From the NCBI GenBank assembly GCA_965247775.1, contig OZ252031.1:744001-808000 (forward strand): 64,000 bases of DNA, read 5' to 3'. Shown piece by piece: positions 26,199 to 34,763 of this stretch (positions are counted from its first letter, which is position 1; every line of letters begins with the position of its first letter). The notes beneath the pieces were generated by a model. It worked only from the letters and a program-made list of their open reading frames with translations. It did not search any database and was not told the origin of the DNA. This DNA comes from G965247775 sp965247775 (lineage in GTDB: Bacteria; Chloroflexota; Dehalococcoidia; Bin125). Made by a program: the position numbers and the translations under genes.

Positions 26199-27338
26199 GT
26201 GAAACCCTTGACGATCCGAGTAGCGGACGACGCCATCGACGATCTGCACGAGCGCCTTTCTCGCACGCGCTGGCCGGGCGAGATCCGGGATGGAAGCTGG
26301 ACCTACGGCGCCAACCTGGCCTACGTGCGGGAGTTCTGCGCCTACTGGCGTGACACGTTCGACTGGCGTGCGCAGGAGGCGGCCCTCAACGCCATGCCGC
26401 AGTTCACCGCGGAGATCGATGGCTATCGCGTGCACTTCGTTCACCAGGCGGGCGTGGGCCCGGACCCGCTCCCGCTCATCTTCACGCATGGCTGGCCCGG
26501 ATCCTTCTACGAGGTCCACAAGGTGCTGGGCCCCCTTACCGACCCGGCCGCGCACGGTGGCGACCCCGCCGACGCCTTCACGGTCGTCGCGCCGTCGCTG
26601 CCGGGCTACGGCTTCTCCGAGATCTTCACCCGTCGTGGCTACAGTCGCGCCGCCGAAACGGCCCAACTGTGGGACCGGCTCATGAGCCTTCTCGGTTACG
26701 ACCGCTACGGCGCTCAGGGCGGTGACTGGGGCGCGCACGTCAGTGCCCGCCTGGCCGCGCTCTTCCCCCTGCGCGTCGTGGGCGCCCACCTCAACATGCC
26801 CAGCGCGGTGGCCCCGCCCCGCGGCGACCGCGACGCCCGTACGCCGCAGGAGGAGGCCTTCCTCCAAGCGCAGCGAACGTGGCAGCGCGAGGAAGCGGGC
26901 TACCAGCGCATCCAGGGCACGCGTCCTCAGACGCTCGCCTACGCCCTGACCGACTCCCCGGCCGGGCTGGCCGCCTGGATCGTCGAAAAATGGCGCGCCT
27001 GGAGCGACTGCCATGGCGATGTGGAGTCGCGCTTCAGCAAGGATGAGCTGCTCACCAACATCGCCCTCTACTGGTTCAGCGGCACCATCCACACCAGCAT
27101 GCACCGCTACTACGAGTGGTTCCATGACCCGGCCCACGATCTGCTGGAGCCGATCACGGTCCCCATCGGTGCTGCCCTCTTCCCCGCCGAGATCGTTCGT
27201 CCCCCCCGCTCATGGGTTGAGCGGGCGTGCAACCTGGTCCATTGGAGTGAGTTCGACCGAGGTGGCCACTTCGCTGCCATGGAAGAGCCGGAGCTGCTGG
27301 TGCAGGATGTGCGCGCCTTCTTCCGGCCGCTCCGCTAA
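26199..27338 (+). CDS. Epoxide hydrolase (EHN plus alpha/beta hydrolase)
   Basis: A 379-residue enzyme with the N-terminal EHN domain (IRVADDAIDDLHERLSRTRW, residues about 5-110) and an alpha/beta hydrolase core. The oxyanion motif is FTHGWPGSFYE. The nucleophile Asp is in YGAQGGDWGAHVS, the catalytic His in DRGGHFAAMEEPE, and the acid-side tyrosine in MHRYYEWF. Such enzymes open epoxides to diols in the cytoplasm, similar to microsomal-type hydrolases. GTG 26199 is chosen from homology to the conserved start and a GAAAGG about 10 bases upstream. Confidence 0.92.
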   Translation: MKPLTIRVADDAIDDLHERLSRTRWPGEIRDGSWTYGANLAYVREFCAYWRDTFDWRAQEAALNAMPQFTAEIDGYRVHFVHQAGVGPDPLPLIFTHGWPGSFYEVHKVLGPLTDPAAHGGDPADAFTVVAPSLPGYGFSEIFTRRGYSRAAETAQLWDRLMSLLGYDRYGAQGGDWGAHVSARLAALFPLRVVGAHLNMPSAVAPPRGDRDARTPQEEAFLQAQRTWQREEAGYQRIQGTRPQTLAYALTDSPAGLAAWIVEKWRAWSDCHGDVESRFSKDELLTNIALYWFSGTIHTSMHRYYEWFHDPAHDLLEPITVPIGAALFPAEIVRPPRSWVERACNLVHWSEFDRGGHFAAMEEPELLVQDVRAFFRPLR

Positions 27339-27367
27339 CCGCCCGGCAGCTCACGGCTGCACGCGGA

Positions 27368-28602
27368 TCAGCCGATGCTGGCCGGCGTCCCATCCCCGTT
27401 CGCGACGAAGTCCGCCTGCGCTGTCTTGAAGTCGGCGTCCACGGCGAAGGGGATCTCGCGGCGCGGCGCGTTCCCGCCCGCGTCCATGATCCCGACGATA
27501 TCGGAGGTGTTGACGTAATGCCCGCTCCCGTCCAGGAAGCCGAGCGATCGGTCCAGGCGCAGCGCGAAGCGGTGCATCAACTCGTGCGTCAGCGCGCCGC
27601 CGTTGGCGAAACCGTTGAAGACGATGCCCTGCAGCCGGCCGTCCGTGAACGGGTTCGCAAAACTGTTGTTGAACAGGGGACGGCCGGTGCCCTCAGCGTC
27701 GTTGGATTTCAGGCTGAAGGAGGCCAGCAGCCCGTCCTCACGCCCCACGCCGCCTGTTCCGTCGAACTTCGTCAGCTCGGCCGTGCCCAGGATGATGAAG
27801 TCGAAGACGTCCCCGAAGCGGTCCGTGAAGATGCCGCAGCCCAGGCAGACGTCCACGACGGCCTCCGCGTCGATGGTTGGATAGGTGGGAAAGATCGTGC
27901 CGTCGTCCACCAGGAAGGGGGCGTGGGAGGTGGCGAAGAGGTTGCTCTCGATCTGGGTCACGGGCACGGCGCCCCGCTGTGAGACGTCCCCCACCGACAC
28001 GCCCGTCTCGGTCGACTGGGCGAAGTAGTTGAATCCATCGACGAGGATCACGTTGTTGTGCAGGGTCTGGTGCGTTCCCCCGTCGTGCTGTAGCCGCCCG
28101 CTCGCTGTGATTCCGCTGCGGCTGAAGATGCGGTCGCCGGGCAGGATGTCGCCATGGCTGCCGTCATCGAGGGTTTGGATCAGCTCGTTGCCGAGGATCG
28201 CTGTCTCGGCTGGTAAGCCGGGATCCGCATCCAGGACGCCGTTGGTGGAGATGAAGGCAAACTGAAGCTGCCGCTGTCGAGCAGCACTTCGACCAGGGTG
28301 GATTCCACCCCCGTCGTTGAAGATCACCTCCGAGGTCCAGAAGACCTGCTGCTCGGCCAGACTGGTCTGCGTGGCGGTCACGACCAAGCCCTCGGCGCTC
28401 ACGGCGGCGTTCGTTCCGGCGCTGCTGCCAGCCCCGGGCGTTCCCATGAGGGCGAGGCCGGCGGCGGTCGCGAGGATCAGCGTGAGCGCAGCGATCGCCG
28501 AAGACCGGTAGCGGGGCAGGGGAATCGCGGGCGCGGCGCGGCCTCCCGGCGAGGCGAGCGTCGCTGACTGGGCGGCGCGCCGCGCGAGCCAGTGTCCATC
28601 AT
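27368..28602 (-). CDS. Putative secreted HExxH metalloprotein, start uncertain
   Basis: About 400 residues with an N-terminal membrane or signal segment (SSAIAALTLILATAAGLALMG), then an extracytoplasmic domain rich in Asp, Gly and Asn. The only enzymatic hint is GGALTHELMHRFAL, an HExxH zinc motif, about 70 residues from the end; DVCLGCG is a possible disulfide. I do not recognise the family. No ATG with a ribosome binding site exists in frame upstream of the hydrophobic segment. ATGs at 28600-28602 and 28597-28599 lie in another frame, so a frameshift near the start is possible. The C-terminus may be truncated. It follows the sortase by about 45 bases. Confidence 0.55.
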
Positions 28603-28647
28603 CGCGACTCGGCCAGTGGGGCGCCAGCCGGCGTGCGGGCCCGGGAC

Positions 28648-29664
28648 TTAGTTCGTGGGGAAGGGGATGACGTCGGTCAGCTCCGCCACCACAATGCGGC
28701 GGTTGGAGTAATTGAGCGTCGCTTCGTCGAAGGAGCCTTCGCAGGTGATCAACGTCAGAATCGGCTCGGTGCGGGGCCGGAGGTAGACGAGGCCTTCCGG
28801 CGCGTCCCAGACGACGGAGGTCGTCTCGATCACCGTGTAGACGTAATTCAGCTCGGCTGCGTTGTCGCGAATAATGGCGAAATCGCCCGTCAGGGTATCC
28901 GCCAGCAGCCAGCAAACCCCGGTCCCCACATTGCCATCCGTGTCGGTGAAGTCCCGATGGCCGTCCAGCAGCACGTTGCCCGCTTCGCCCGGCGCGGGGC
29001 CGGATTCCCACCAGCCAATCACGTCAGGGTTGTCCGGCGCCCCCAGCGCGTTGGATCGAGTCAGGCCGATCCGCACGATGTTGGCCCGGATCTTGGCCGA
29101 TGGCAGCAGGAACTCCCAGGGCGTCTGCCGGTCGGCGCCGCTGCTCCGCACGATTCCCGGCCCCGCGAGGATCGCGCCCGCTTCACCCGCACCGCCCAGG
29201 ACCAGCTCATCTTCGTTGAACGCAGGCAGCGGCTGTGAATCCGCTGCCGCCGCCTCCCCGTCCGGCCCCGCCGCCGGCAGTTCGAAGCGCGGCTGCGCGG
29301 GCTCCGGGGGCTGCGCCGCCGGCAGTTCGAAGGGAGGCTGCGCGGGCTCTGGGGGCTGCGCCGCCGCCGGGGTCTTCACAGCACGGGATGGGAGCTGGTC
29401 CGCGGCCGCGTTGCCGGGTGGGGCGGGCGCTGTTACCTCGGGATCGAGCGGTCGGACCGCGGGCTGTGCGGCCGTCGGCGTGGCAGGCGGTGGCGCCTCC
29501 GGAGCGACCGCGACCGCGCGCGATTCCGGGATCACCGGCTCCGCGCTGCCCGTGGCTGCGGATACGGCAATGAAGGTGATCGCAAAGACGAGGGCGGCGG
29601 TGCCTACCGTTCCCACGACCCAGAGATGCGCACCGAGTCGGTTGCGGATCGAACGTGCGCCCAT
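28648..29664 (-). CDS. Sortase (class E/F-like) with a Pro-rich linker
   Basis: A 338-residue membrane-anchored transpeptidase. A basic N-terminus and one transmembrane helix (LWVVGTVGTAALVFAITFIA, residues 14-33) are followed by about 130 residues of Ala/Pro-rich linker with a tandem 15-residue repeat (PPEPAQPxFELPAAx). The catalytic sortase barrel has the His in NVLLDGHRDF, the Cys in LTLITCEGSF and the Arg in YSNRRIVVAEL. ATG 29664 is preceded by CGGGAGGGT. Sortases attach proteins to the cell surface or act as housekeeping enzymes; no clear LPxTG-type substrate is in the window. The HExxH protein downstream is a possible partner. Confidence 0.85.
   Translation of the reverse strand: MGARSIRNRLGAHLWVVGTVGTAALVFAITFIAVSAATGSAEPVIPESRAVAVAPEAPPPATPTAAQPAVRPLDPEVTAPAPPGNAAADQLPSRAVKTPAAAQPPEPAQPPFELPAAQPPEPAQPRFELPAAGPDGEAAAADSQPLPAFNEDELVLGGAGEAGAILAGPGIVRSSGADRQTPWEFLLPSAKIRANIVRIGLTRSNALGAPDNPDVIGWWESGPAPGEAGNVLLDGHRDFTDTDGNVGTGVCWLLADTLTGDFAIIRDNAAELNYVYTVIETTSVVWDAPEGLVYLRPRTEPILTLITCEGSFDEATLNYSNRRIVVAELTDVIPFPTN
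29271..29360. repeat. Two-copy 45-bp tandem repeat inside the sortase gene
   Basis: Units at 29271-29315 and 29316-29360 differ at only three positions. Each encodes 15 residues of the Pro/Ala/Gln-rich linker. High identity at the DNA level suggests recent duplication by slippage, and the copy number may vary between strains. Confidence 0.8.
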
Positions 29665-29872
29665 ACCCTCCCGCTCTCGCTCCACGACCTCAGACTGCCG
29701 TCTGCGGCGCTTCACTGTATACCGCGGTACGCTGGTGCGGCAGGCGTGGCAGACCCCATGTCCTCCCGACAACCCCTACGGGAATCGAACATGCGCGCCC
29801 CCCGCCGATGCCGGGCCCGCGGCTCCATCACTTCGCGTGGATGTGGCGCGATCGGTTGCATCCCGAGGGGTC

Positions 29873-31022
29873 ATGCCCGGGCGAACACCTGTCCTCATCG
29901 GAGCGCTCGCCCTGCTCCCGTCGATTCTCATCGCCTGCACCGCGAGCGCTGAGGTCGCTGACGAGGCGCCGTCCGCACAGGCGGACGCCAGCGAGGCCGC
30001 CGGGTCTGCAGCGCCGGCTGGAGACGAGTCTGCCGCGGACTCGGGGCCCGCACCGCCGCCCCCCGCCGAGGAATTGACCCTGCCGCCAGGCTTCGCTGCC
30101 GTTCGCTGGGCGGAGGGCTTCGAGCGACCAGTGGCGCTGGCCATCAGTCCGGACGGACGAATCATCCTGGCCGAAGAGGGCGGACGCGTCTGGATGCTGA
30201 CCGATGCGGGCAACGATGGCCTCGCCTACGCCCCCGTCCTCTTCGCTCGCAGCGAGGCTGGGATCACAGGCCTCGCCGTGCTCGACGACGACCGTCTCTA
30301 CCTCAGCGAGGTGGGCCGCCTCTCGCTGGCCGAGGACCAGGACGGCGACGGCGTCGCCGACGCGGTCACCCCCCTCCTCCGGGGCCTGCCCAGCAGCGTG
30401 CATAGCGCTAGTGGCATTGCGGTCGCCCCGAGCGGCCGGGTCCTTGTGGCCCTGGGATCGACCTGCAACGACTGCCGGGAGTCGAACGCCCTCGCCGCCT
30501 CCGTCCTGGCGTTCGAGCCGGATTCGGGCGACCTCATGGTCTACGCCTCCGGTCTGCGCAACGCGCGCGGCCTGGCCTTCGATGCGGATGGGGCGCTCTG
30601 GGCCACCGACGCCGACTCCACTGCGTCCTGTCCGAGTCAGGACGACTCAACGCGCTCCGTGCCGAGGTCCACTACGGCTGGCCCTACTGCGCAGACGAAA
30701 CGACCCCGTTTCGCGAGCCAAGTGGCCGGTGCTTCCGCTTGGCGTCGACGCAGGCGCGGCCGGCCTGACCTGGTTCGACTCGCCCGTCTTCCCAGTCGAG
30801 TTCCGCGGGGGATTTCCATCGCCTTCAGCGCCGCAAGCGACTCCGCCCCCGATGCCGGTAGCGTCCAGTTCGCACAGCGCCGTGACGACGACCGCTTCGA
30901 GTTGCGGCACTTCGCCGGCGGTTTCGGCATCCCGTGGCGGTCGTGGCGGGGCCGCGGGACAGTTCTACGTTGCCGACGGTCTGCGCGGTGTGCTCTACCG
31001 CGTGGGCCCGCCGCTCGACTGA
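29873..31022 (+). pseudogene. Secreted PQQ-type sugar dehydrogenase (GdhB/sorbosone dehydrogenase-like), frameshifted
   Basis: The 5' part from ATG 29873 has a lipoprotein-like leader (ALALLPSILIAC), a Pro/Ala linker and beta-propeller repeats (VALAISPDGRIILAEEGGRV, ARGLAFDADGALWATDAD). After that the reading frame breaks repeatedly. LNALRAEVHYGWPYCADE, LTWFDSPVFPVEFRGGF, FAGGFGIP and QFYVADGLRGVLYRVG all belong to the same protein but sit in different frames, so at least three indels are needed before the TGA at 31020. Intact relatives oxidise aldoses in the periplasm using PQQ. No PQQ biosynthesis gene is nearby. Confidence 0.8.
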
Positions 31023-31027
31023 TCCAT

Positions 31028-31492
31028 TCAGCGCGGACGCTGGATTGTGAGCGCCTGCTCCTCCAGCGAAGCCAGTGTCTCGTCGAGCGTGGCCAGCTCG
31101 CGTCCGGGACGGCCGCCCAGGGCCGCCCCGATGAAGGCCGATTCCTCTCGCTGCAGGCGCCGCGCCAGTCGCCGGCCGCTCCCTGTCAGCGATAGGTAGT
31201 GCGAACGCCGGTCGGCGCTGTTCGCGGCGCGCTTGATCAATTTCTCTTCTTGCAGCGCCCGCAGGAGCGGAGAGATCGCGTTGGGGCTGCGGCCTGTGGC
31301 GGCCGAGACGTCCGAGGGGGTCATGGCCCCGTCGCTGCCGGCGAGCGCGGCAAGCACCGCGAAACGCGCGCCGTTGCTGCCCACGCTGGCGAGCCAGCGC
31401 TCATGCGAGCGATCCAGGGCGCTGAACGTTCGGTACAGCTGCGTGTAAGCGGCCGTGGCCCGCGGGGACGCTTGTTCTCGTGCCTTCGCCAT
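31028..31492 (-). CDS. MarR-family transcriptional regulator
   Basis: A 154-residue winged-helix regulator. The wHTH region is MTPSDVSAATGRSPNAISPL (recognition helix) followed by LLRALQEEKLIKRAANSADRRS, with the wing DRRSHYLSLTGSG. Flanking helices should form the dimer. ATG 31492 has AGGAAGGA upstream. It converges with the sugar dehydrogenase pseudogene, and its target is unknown. An ACTATAC/GTATAGT pair occurs 160 bases apart upstream, but this is too loose to call an operator. Confidence 0.88.
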   Translation of the reverse strand: MAKAREQASPRATAAYTQLYRTFSALDRSHERWLASVGSNGARFAVLAALAGSDGAMTPSDVSAATGRSPNAISPLLRALQEEKLIKRAANSADRRSHYLSLTGSGRRLARRLQREESAFIGAALGGRPGRELATLDETLASLEEQALTIQRPR

Positions 31493-31708
31493 GTATAGTT
31501 CCTTCCTGTTTCTGTCGGCGCCGCTACGTTCCGTCACGTTGGAGAGAGGCGCGCAACTCTGTCGCTGCGCTGCGGACCCGATCGGGGGCCACCGTGGTGT
31601 CCCCGGGAGTGCGCGGCACCGGGGCATCGTACGACCGCTGGGCCCTTGCCGCACCACATCACTATACAGATGCGAAGGGCCATCCGGCTCGTCTGCGGCG
31701 TCGGAAGA

Positions 31709-32368
31709 TCATTCTGCTGGTTTCCGCTTCGGCGCGCGCGCGCGGCGCGTCCGCTCCCGCTCCCGCACCGCGACCAGGCGCACCGCTCGCTCCGGGTCGG
31801 TCGGCCGGCCGCGGGAGAGGGAGGGGTGCCCCGCGATGCAGAACCGCCATGGGATCGCAGCGGCCTCCCGCCCCGCGTATTCCACCCCGACGCGCGTGCT
31901 CGTGGCCACGCGTTCCTCCGCACGCAGACCGCCGGCGTAGATCCGGACGACGCCGTGCCGCAGGTCGCTGCCGTCATGCGCCCGTGTCACGCCGAGCGCG
32001 CGGGTGAGCAGCCCGGGGCCGCGACCGGTGGCGGCAGCGTCCGGCACGTCCACAGCACGCAGGAGGACGCCGCTGGGGAAGCCGGCCTCCTCCGTGACCG
32101 CGTTCAGCATGTGGTGGACGCCGTAGGTGATGTAGACAAACGCATGCCCGCCCGGGCCGAAGAGGGAGCGCAGGCGGGGCGTCTCCCCTCGCCAGCCGTG
32201 GCAGGCGCGATCGTCGAAGCCGCGGTAGGCTTCCGTCTCCACGATCCGCCCCCGCCGCACGCGGCCGTCCTGGCCCCAGACCCGGACCTCACAGCCGAGC
32301 AACTCCCGCGCCACGGTTGGGGTGTCGCGAAGGTAGAAGCGCTGGGGCAGGGGGCGAGCCATCGACAT
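31709..32368 (-). CDS. 3-methyladenine DNA glycosylase (AAG/MPG family)
   Basis: A 219-residue alkylpurine DNA glycosylase. The pattern FYLRDTPTVARELLGCEV, the catalytic glutamate in GRIVETEAYRG, RACHGWRGETPR, GGHAFVYITYGVHHMLNAV and GRGPGLLTRALG are all diagnostic. It excises alkylated or deaminated purines in base-excision repair. ATG 32368 or 32362 is the start; the ribosome binding site is weak. It is divergent from the MutY-like glycosylase at 32463, giving a small DNA-repair cluster. Confidence 0.92.
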   Translation of the reverse strand: MSMARPLPQRFYLRDTPTVARELLGCEVRVWGQDGRVRRGRIVETEAYRGFDDRACHGWRGETPRLRSLFGPGGHAFVYITYGVHHMLNAVTEEAGFPSGVLLRAVDVPDAAATGRGPGLLTRALGVTRAHDGSDLRHGVVRIYAGGLRAEERVATSTRVGVEYAGREAAAIPWRFCIAGHPSLSRGRPTDPERAVRLVAVRERERTRRARAPKRKPAE

Positions 32369-32462
32369 CCCGAGGCGATTGCGCGGCGCGCCGGCCGGCG
32401 TGCCATGGACCGACGGGCGGCGGCAGCCTAGCATCGCCCGCGACTGAGAACCGGGAGGTCGC

Positions 32463-33191
32463 ATGCAGGCGCGCGTCGATCCCACGCGCTTGCGCTATTT
32501 CCGCCGCCGCTTGCGTCACTGGTTCCGCGCCAACGGCCGCGATCTGCCCTGGCGCCGCACGCGTGACCCCTACCGCATCCTGGTCTCGGAGATCATGCTG
32601 CAGCAGACGCAAGTTCCGCGCGTCGCGCAGGTCTACGAGCAGTTCCTGGCCGCCTACCCCCGGATCGAAGACGTGGCCGCCGCGCCCCTGCCTGAGGTCC
32701 GGCGCATCACGGATCCGCTCGGCTACACAGTCCGCGGGCGTCAGATCAAGCGCATCGCGGACGAGGTGGTGCGCTATCGTGCGGGGCGCGTCCCGGACAC
32801 CATGCCGGAACTTCTTGCCTTGCCCGGCGTGGGTCGCTACACGGCCGGCGCCGTGATGACCTTCGCCCACGGCCGGCCCACACCGATCGTCGATACCAAC
32901 GTCGCGCGGGTGCTCGGGCGCTGGTTCGCCGGTGCGTTGCCCGCGGACGAGCCAGCTGGGCCTCGCAGCCGCCGCCTCTGGGCGCTCTCGGCGGCGCTGC
33001 TGCCGCGGCGAGGCGACGGCTGGGAGATCAACCAGGCGCTGATGGATTTCGGCGCCCAGGTCTGCCCAGCGCGCCGCCCCCGCTGCGACGACTGTCCACT
33101 GCGGCGGCGCTGTCACCACGTGCGGCCGGGGGCGGCGGCCGCGGAAGCGGACATCGTGCTCTGGAGCGAGCGGGCGCCGGCCGACGCCTAG
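32463..33191 (+). CDS. mutY: A/G-specific adenine glycosylase-like protein, short form
   Basis: A 242-residue HhH-GPD DNA glycosylase. The helix-hairpin-helix is LPGVGRYTAGAVM, the catalytic Asp is in TPIVDTNVARVL, the E is in SEIMLQQTQVPRV, and the 4Fe-4S cluster is CxxxxxxCxxCxxxxxC (CPARRPRCDDCPLRRRC). These match MutY, which removes A mispaired with 8-oxoG. It stops right after the cluster and lacks the C-terminal Nudix-like 8-oxoG recognition domain of full-length MutY (about 350 residues). It could therefore be a MutY short form or a thymine-type (MIG-like) glycosylase. ATG 32463 starts MQARVDPTRLRYF. Confidence 0.85.
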   Translation: MQARVDPTRLRYFRRRLRHWFRANGRDLPWRRTRDPYRILVSEIMLQQTQVPRVAQVYEQFLAAYPRIEDVAAAPLPEVRRITDPLGYTVRGRQIKRIADEVVRYRAGRVPDTMPELLALPGVGRYTAGAVMTFAHGRPTPIVDTNVARVLGRWFAGALPADEPAGPRSRRLWALSAALLPRRGDGWEINQALMDFGAQVCPARRPRCDDCPLRRRCHHVRPGAAAAEADIVLWSERAPADA

Positions 33192-33985
33192 GCCGCGGCT
33201 ACCAGCCGCACGATGGCGCCGTCCGCGAACAGGTCGGGAGGCACCTCGAGCCCTAGGCGCTCGTAGATGTAGCGTGGGATGCCGATATCGGCGAGGAGGA
33301 GGTCACCGACAGCGGCGGCCGCATCGCCTTCGATTAGGCCCGTCTTCGGCAGCGCCAGCGTCAACGTGACCGTCGCCACGATGGCCGAGGCGTAGATGTC
33401 GCCTGAGGTCGCCTCCACGCCCGACGGCACGTCCAGAGAGAGCACCAACGGCGGCGCCTGCTCCAGTACAGCGTCCACCAGCAAGGCGGTGTCGCCCTGC
33501 AAGGGGCCGCGCAGTCCGTAGCCGACGAGGCCGTCCACCACCACGCCGGCCGTCGCGAGCAGGGGCGGGAACTCTGCGTCGAACTCCGCTGATCCGGGCC
33601 AGAGGGAGCGCACCCCGTCACGATGTAGGACGGCATGCTGCGCCGCCGCCGCCTCACCGAGTTGCCCGGGGGCGCTGGCCAGTACCACGTGTGGATCGAC
33701 GCCCCAGTTGCGCAGGTGTCGCGCCGCGGCCAGCGCCCCCCCACCGTTGTTGCCGCGGCCCGCGAAGACCACGACCGGGGTAGGGGAGGTGGCGCGGCCC
33801 GGCGTCGCGGCATAGTCCCGTGTCACTCGGGCCAAGGCCCGGCCAGCATTCTCCATCATCTGCAGCAGCGAAAGCCGGGCGTCCTCCGTCGCGAGGCGGT
33901 CCACCTCTCGCATGACGTCGGCGGAGACGCGGGGCAGGCCGCCGATCGTTCGCAGTGGGTACAGGACCAGTCGATCGCGGTGCAT
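33188..33985 (-). CDS. Stand-alone NAD(P)H-hydrate epimerase (YjeF_N) domain
   Basis: A 265-residue YjeF_N domain. Motifs are SADVMREVDRLA, LLQMMENAGRALA, VVFAGRGNNGGGALAAARHL, VDGLVGYGLRG and LSLDVPSGV, ending in TLTLALPKTGL and a short tail. The family epimerises R/S hydrated NAD(P)H so that the dehydratase can repair it. A full-length bifunctional homologue is encoded at 53920, so this copy is a paralogue, perhaps with altered role. ATG 33985 (MHRDRLVLYPLRT) is chosen. It ends 4 bases inside the mutY 3' end (convergent). Confidence 0.85.
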   Translation of the reverse strand: MHRDRLVLYPLRTIGGLPRVSADVMREVDRLATEDARLSLLQMMENAGRALARVTRDYAATPGRATSPTPVVVFAGRGNNGGGALAAARHLRNWGVDPHVVLASAPGQLGEAAAAQHAVLHRDGVRSLWPGSAEFDAEFPPLLATAGVVVDGLVGYGLRGPLQGDTALLVDAVLEQAPPLVLSLDVPSGVEATSGDIYASAIVATVTLTLALPKTGLIEGDAAAAVGDLLLADIGIPRYIYERLGLEVPPDLFADGAIVRLVAAA

Positions 33986-34070
33986 GCGGCGAGTATCCGG
34001 GCCGTACGGCGGCGCGTCCACCGCGCCCCCATGCCGAGCCGGCCGGGCTCGGCAGCCCTATGGTGGGCGC

Positions 34071-34570
34071 ATGCACCACGTGGTGCGCGCTTGAGCGATG
34101 ATCGAGGCGCCGCCGGCCGCTGTCGCGGCGGTCCTCTGGGATTTGCCCGCCTGGCCGCGCTGCGCCCCCTACATCGTGGAACTCCGACGCCTCGACGCGA
34201 TCCGGCCCTGCCCTGGCGACTGGGCACTCACTGGCGTGAGCGCGTGCGCCGGGGCCCGTTCCGGCCCCGCTTCTCCCTCATCACCATTGGCGACGATGGG
34301 GGGGTCCGGGTCGCCTGGCGTGGACGCTATCTCCTCGTTGGCGGGGAGCATGAATGGCGGATTGACGCGCGTGGGCCGAACGCCTGCGACGTGGAGAGCC
34401 GCGAGACGTTCGAGGGGCCCGCCCCGATCCTCTGGCTCGCGGCCCGGCTGTTGCGGCTGTTCCGTGTGGAGGCGATGGCGGTGGCGGCGCTGGAGCGGGA
34501 GGTCGCGGCGCCGAGCGCGCGCGCTCCCGCCCGAGTAGGGCGGCCTGCGGGCATCGCCCGGCTCCAATAA
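34071..34570 (+). pseudogene. SRPBCC/START-fold protein with a stop and a frameshift
   Basis: ATG 34071 gives MHHVVRA and then TGA (34092-34094). The frame continues with MIEAPPAAVAAVLWDLPAWP and YIVELRRLDA, which is typical of polyketide cyclase-like SRPBCC proteins. It then shifts near 34230 to the frame reading RERVRRGPFRPRFSLITIG, VAWRGRYLLVGGEHEWRI and ESRETFEGP, which is the rest of the same fold. One nonsense codon and one indel make a functional product unlikely. A strong hairpin follows the TAA at 34568. Confidence 0.7.
34073..34086. promoter_or_regulatory. 14-bp perfect palindrome GCACCACGTGGTGC
   Basis: A perfect 14-base palindrome lies between the divergent NnrE-like gene (start 33985) and the broken SRPBCC gene, overlapping the latter's first codons. 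It has the CACGTG core of many dyad operators. It may be a regulator site or chance; no regulator is adjacent. Confidence 0.3.
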
Positions 34571-34572
34571 CG

Positions 34573-34600
34573 CAGCCCGGGGCGCCGTCGCCCCGGGCTG
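34573..34600. terminator. 12-bp perfect GC-rich hairpin
   Basis: CAGCCCGGGGCG and its exact complement flank a CCGT loop, 2 bases past the TAA of the SRPBCC pseudogene. Very stable, but without a T-run. It probably ends plus-strand transcription and would also be met by any minus-strand transcript reading through the orphan riboswitch terminator. Confidence 0.6.
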
Positions 34601-34610
34601 GTCAGGAGGC

Positions 34611-34636
34611 GGACAGGGTGAGCGAGAACCCTGTCC
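34611..34636. terminator. 9-bp perfect hairpin next to the previous one
   Basis: GGACAGGGT (34611-34619) and ACCCTGTCC (34628-34636) pair around an 8-base loop. Together with 34573-34600 this gives two consecutive strong hairpins between the SRPBCC pseudogene and the riboswitch terminator. No T-run. Confidence 0.5.
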
Positions 34637-34720
34637 AACTTCGAGGCCGCCAACCGGACGAACGGTCGGCGGGTACTCGCAAGCTTTGCTGCGACCAATG
34701 TGCACTGAGCGTGTGGAGAC

Positions 34721-34752
34721 AAAAACGCCGACCAGCGCGGGGCACGGTCGGC
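34721..34752 (-). terminator. Intrinsic terminator of the second c-di-AMP riboswitch
   Basis: On the minus strand GCCGACC (34752-34746) pairs with GGTCGGC (34733-34727) across a 12-base loop, followed by a run of five Ts (34725-34721). It starts 12 bases after the riboswitch aptamer ends, so it looks like the classical transcription-termination expression platform. Confidence 0.8.
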
Positions 34753-34763
34753 TGAGCGCATCT

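Noticed and set aside
34169..34705. A 178-codon minus-strand frame just past the orphan riboswitch terminator, a tempting target gene
   Set aside because: It is the antisense of the recognisable SRPBCC sequence, is rich in Arg/Pro/Ala without any motif, and has no ribosome binding site. It looks like a GC-driven shadow frame.
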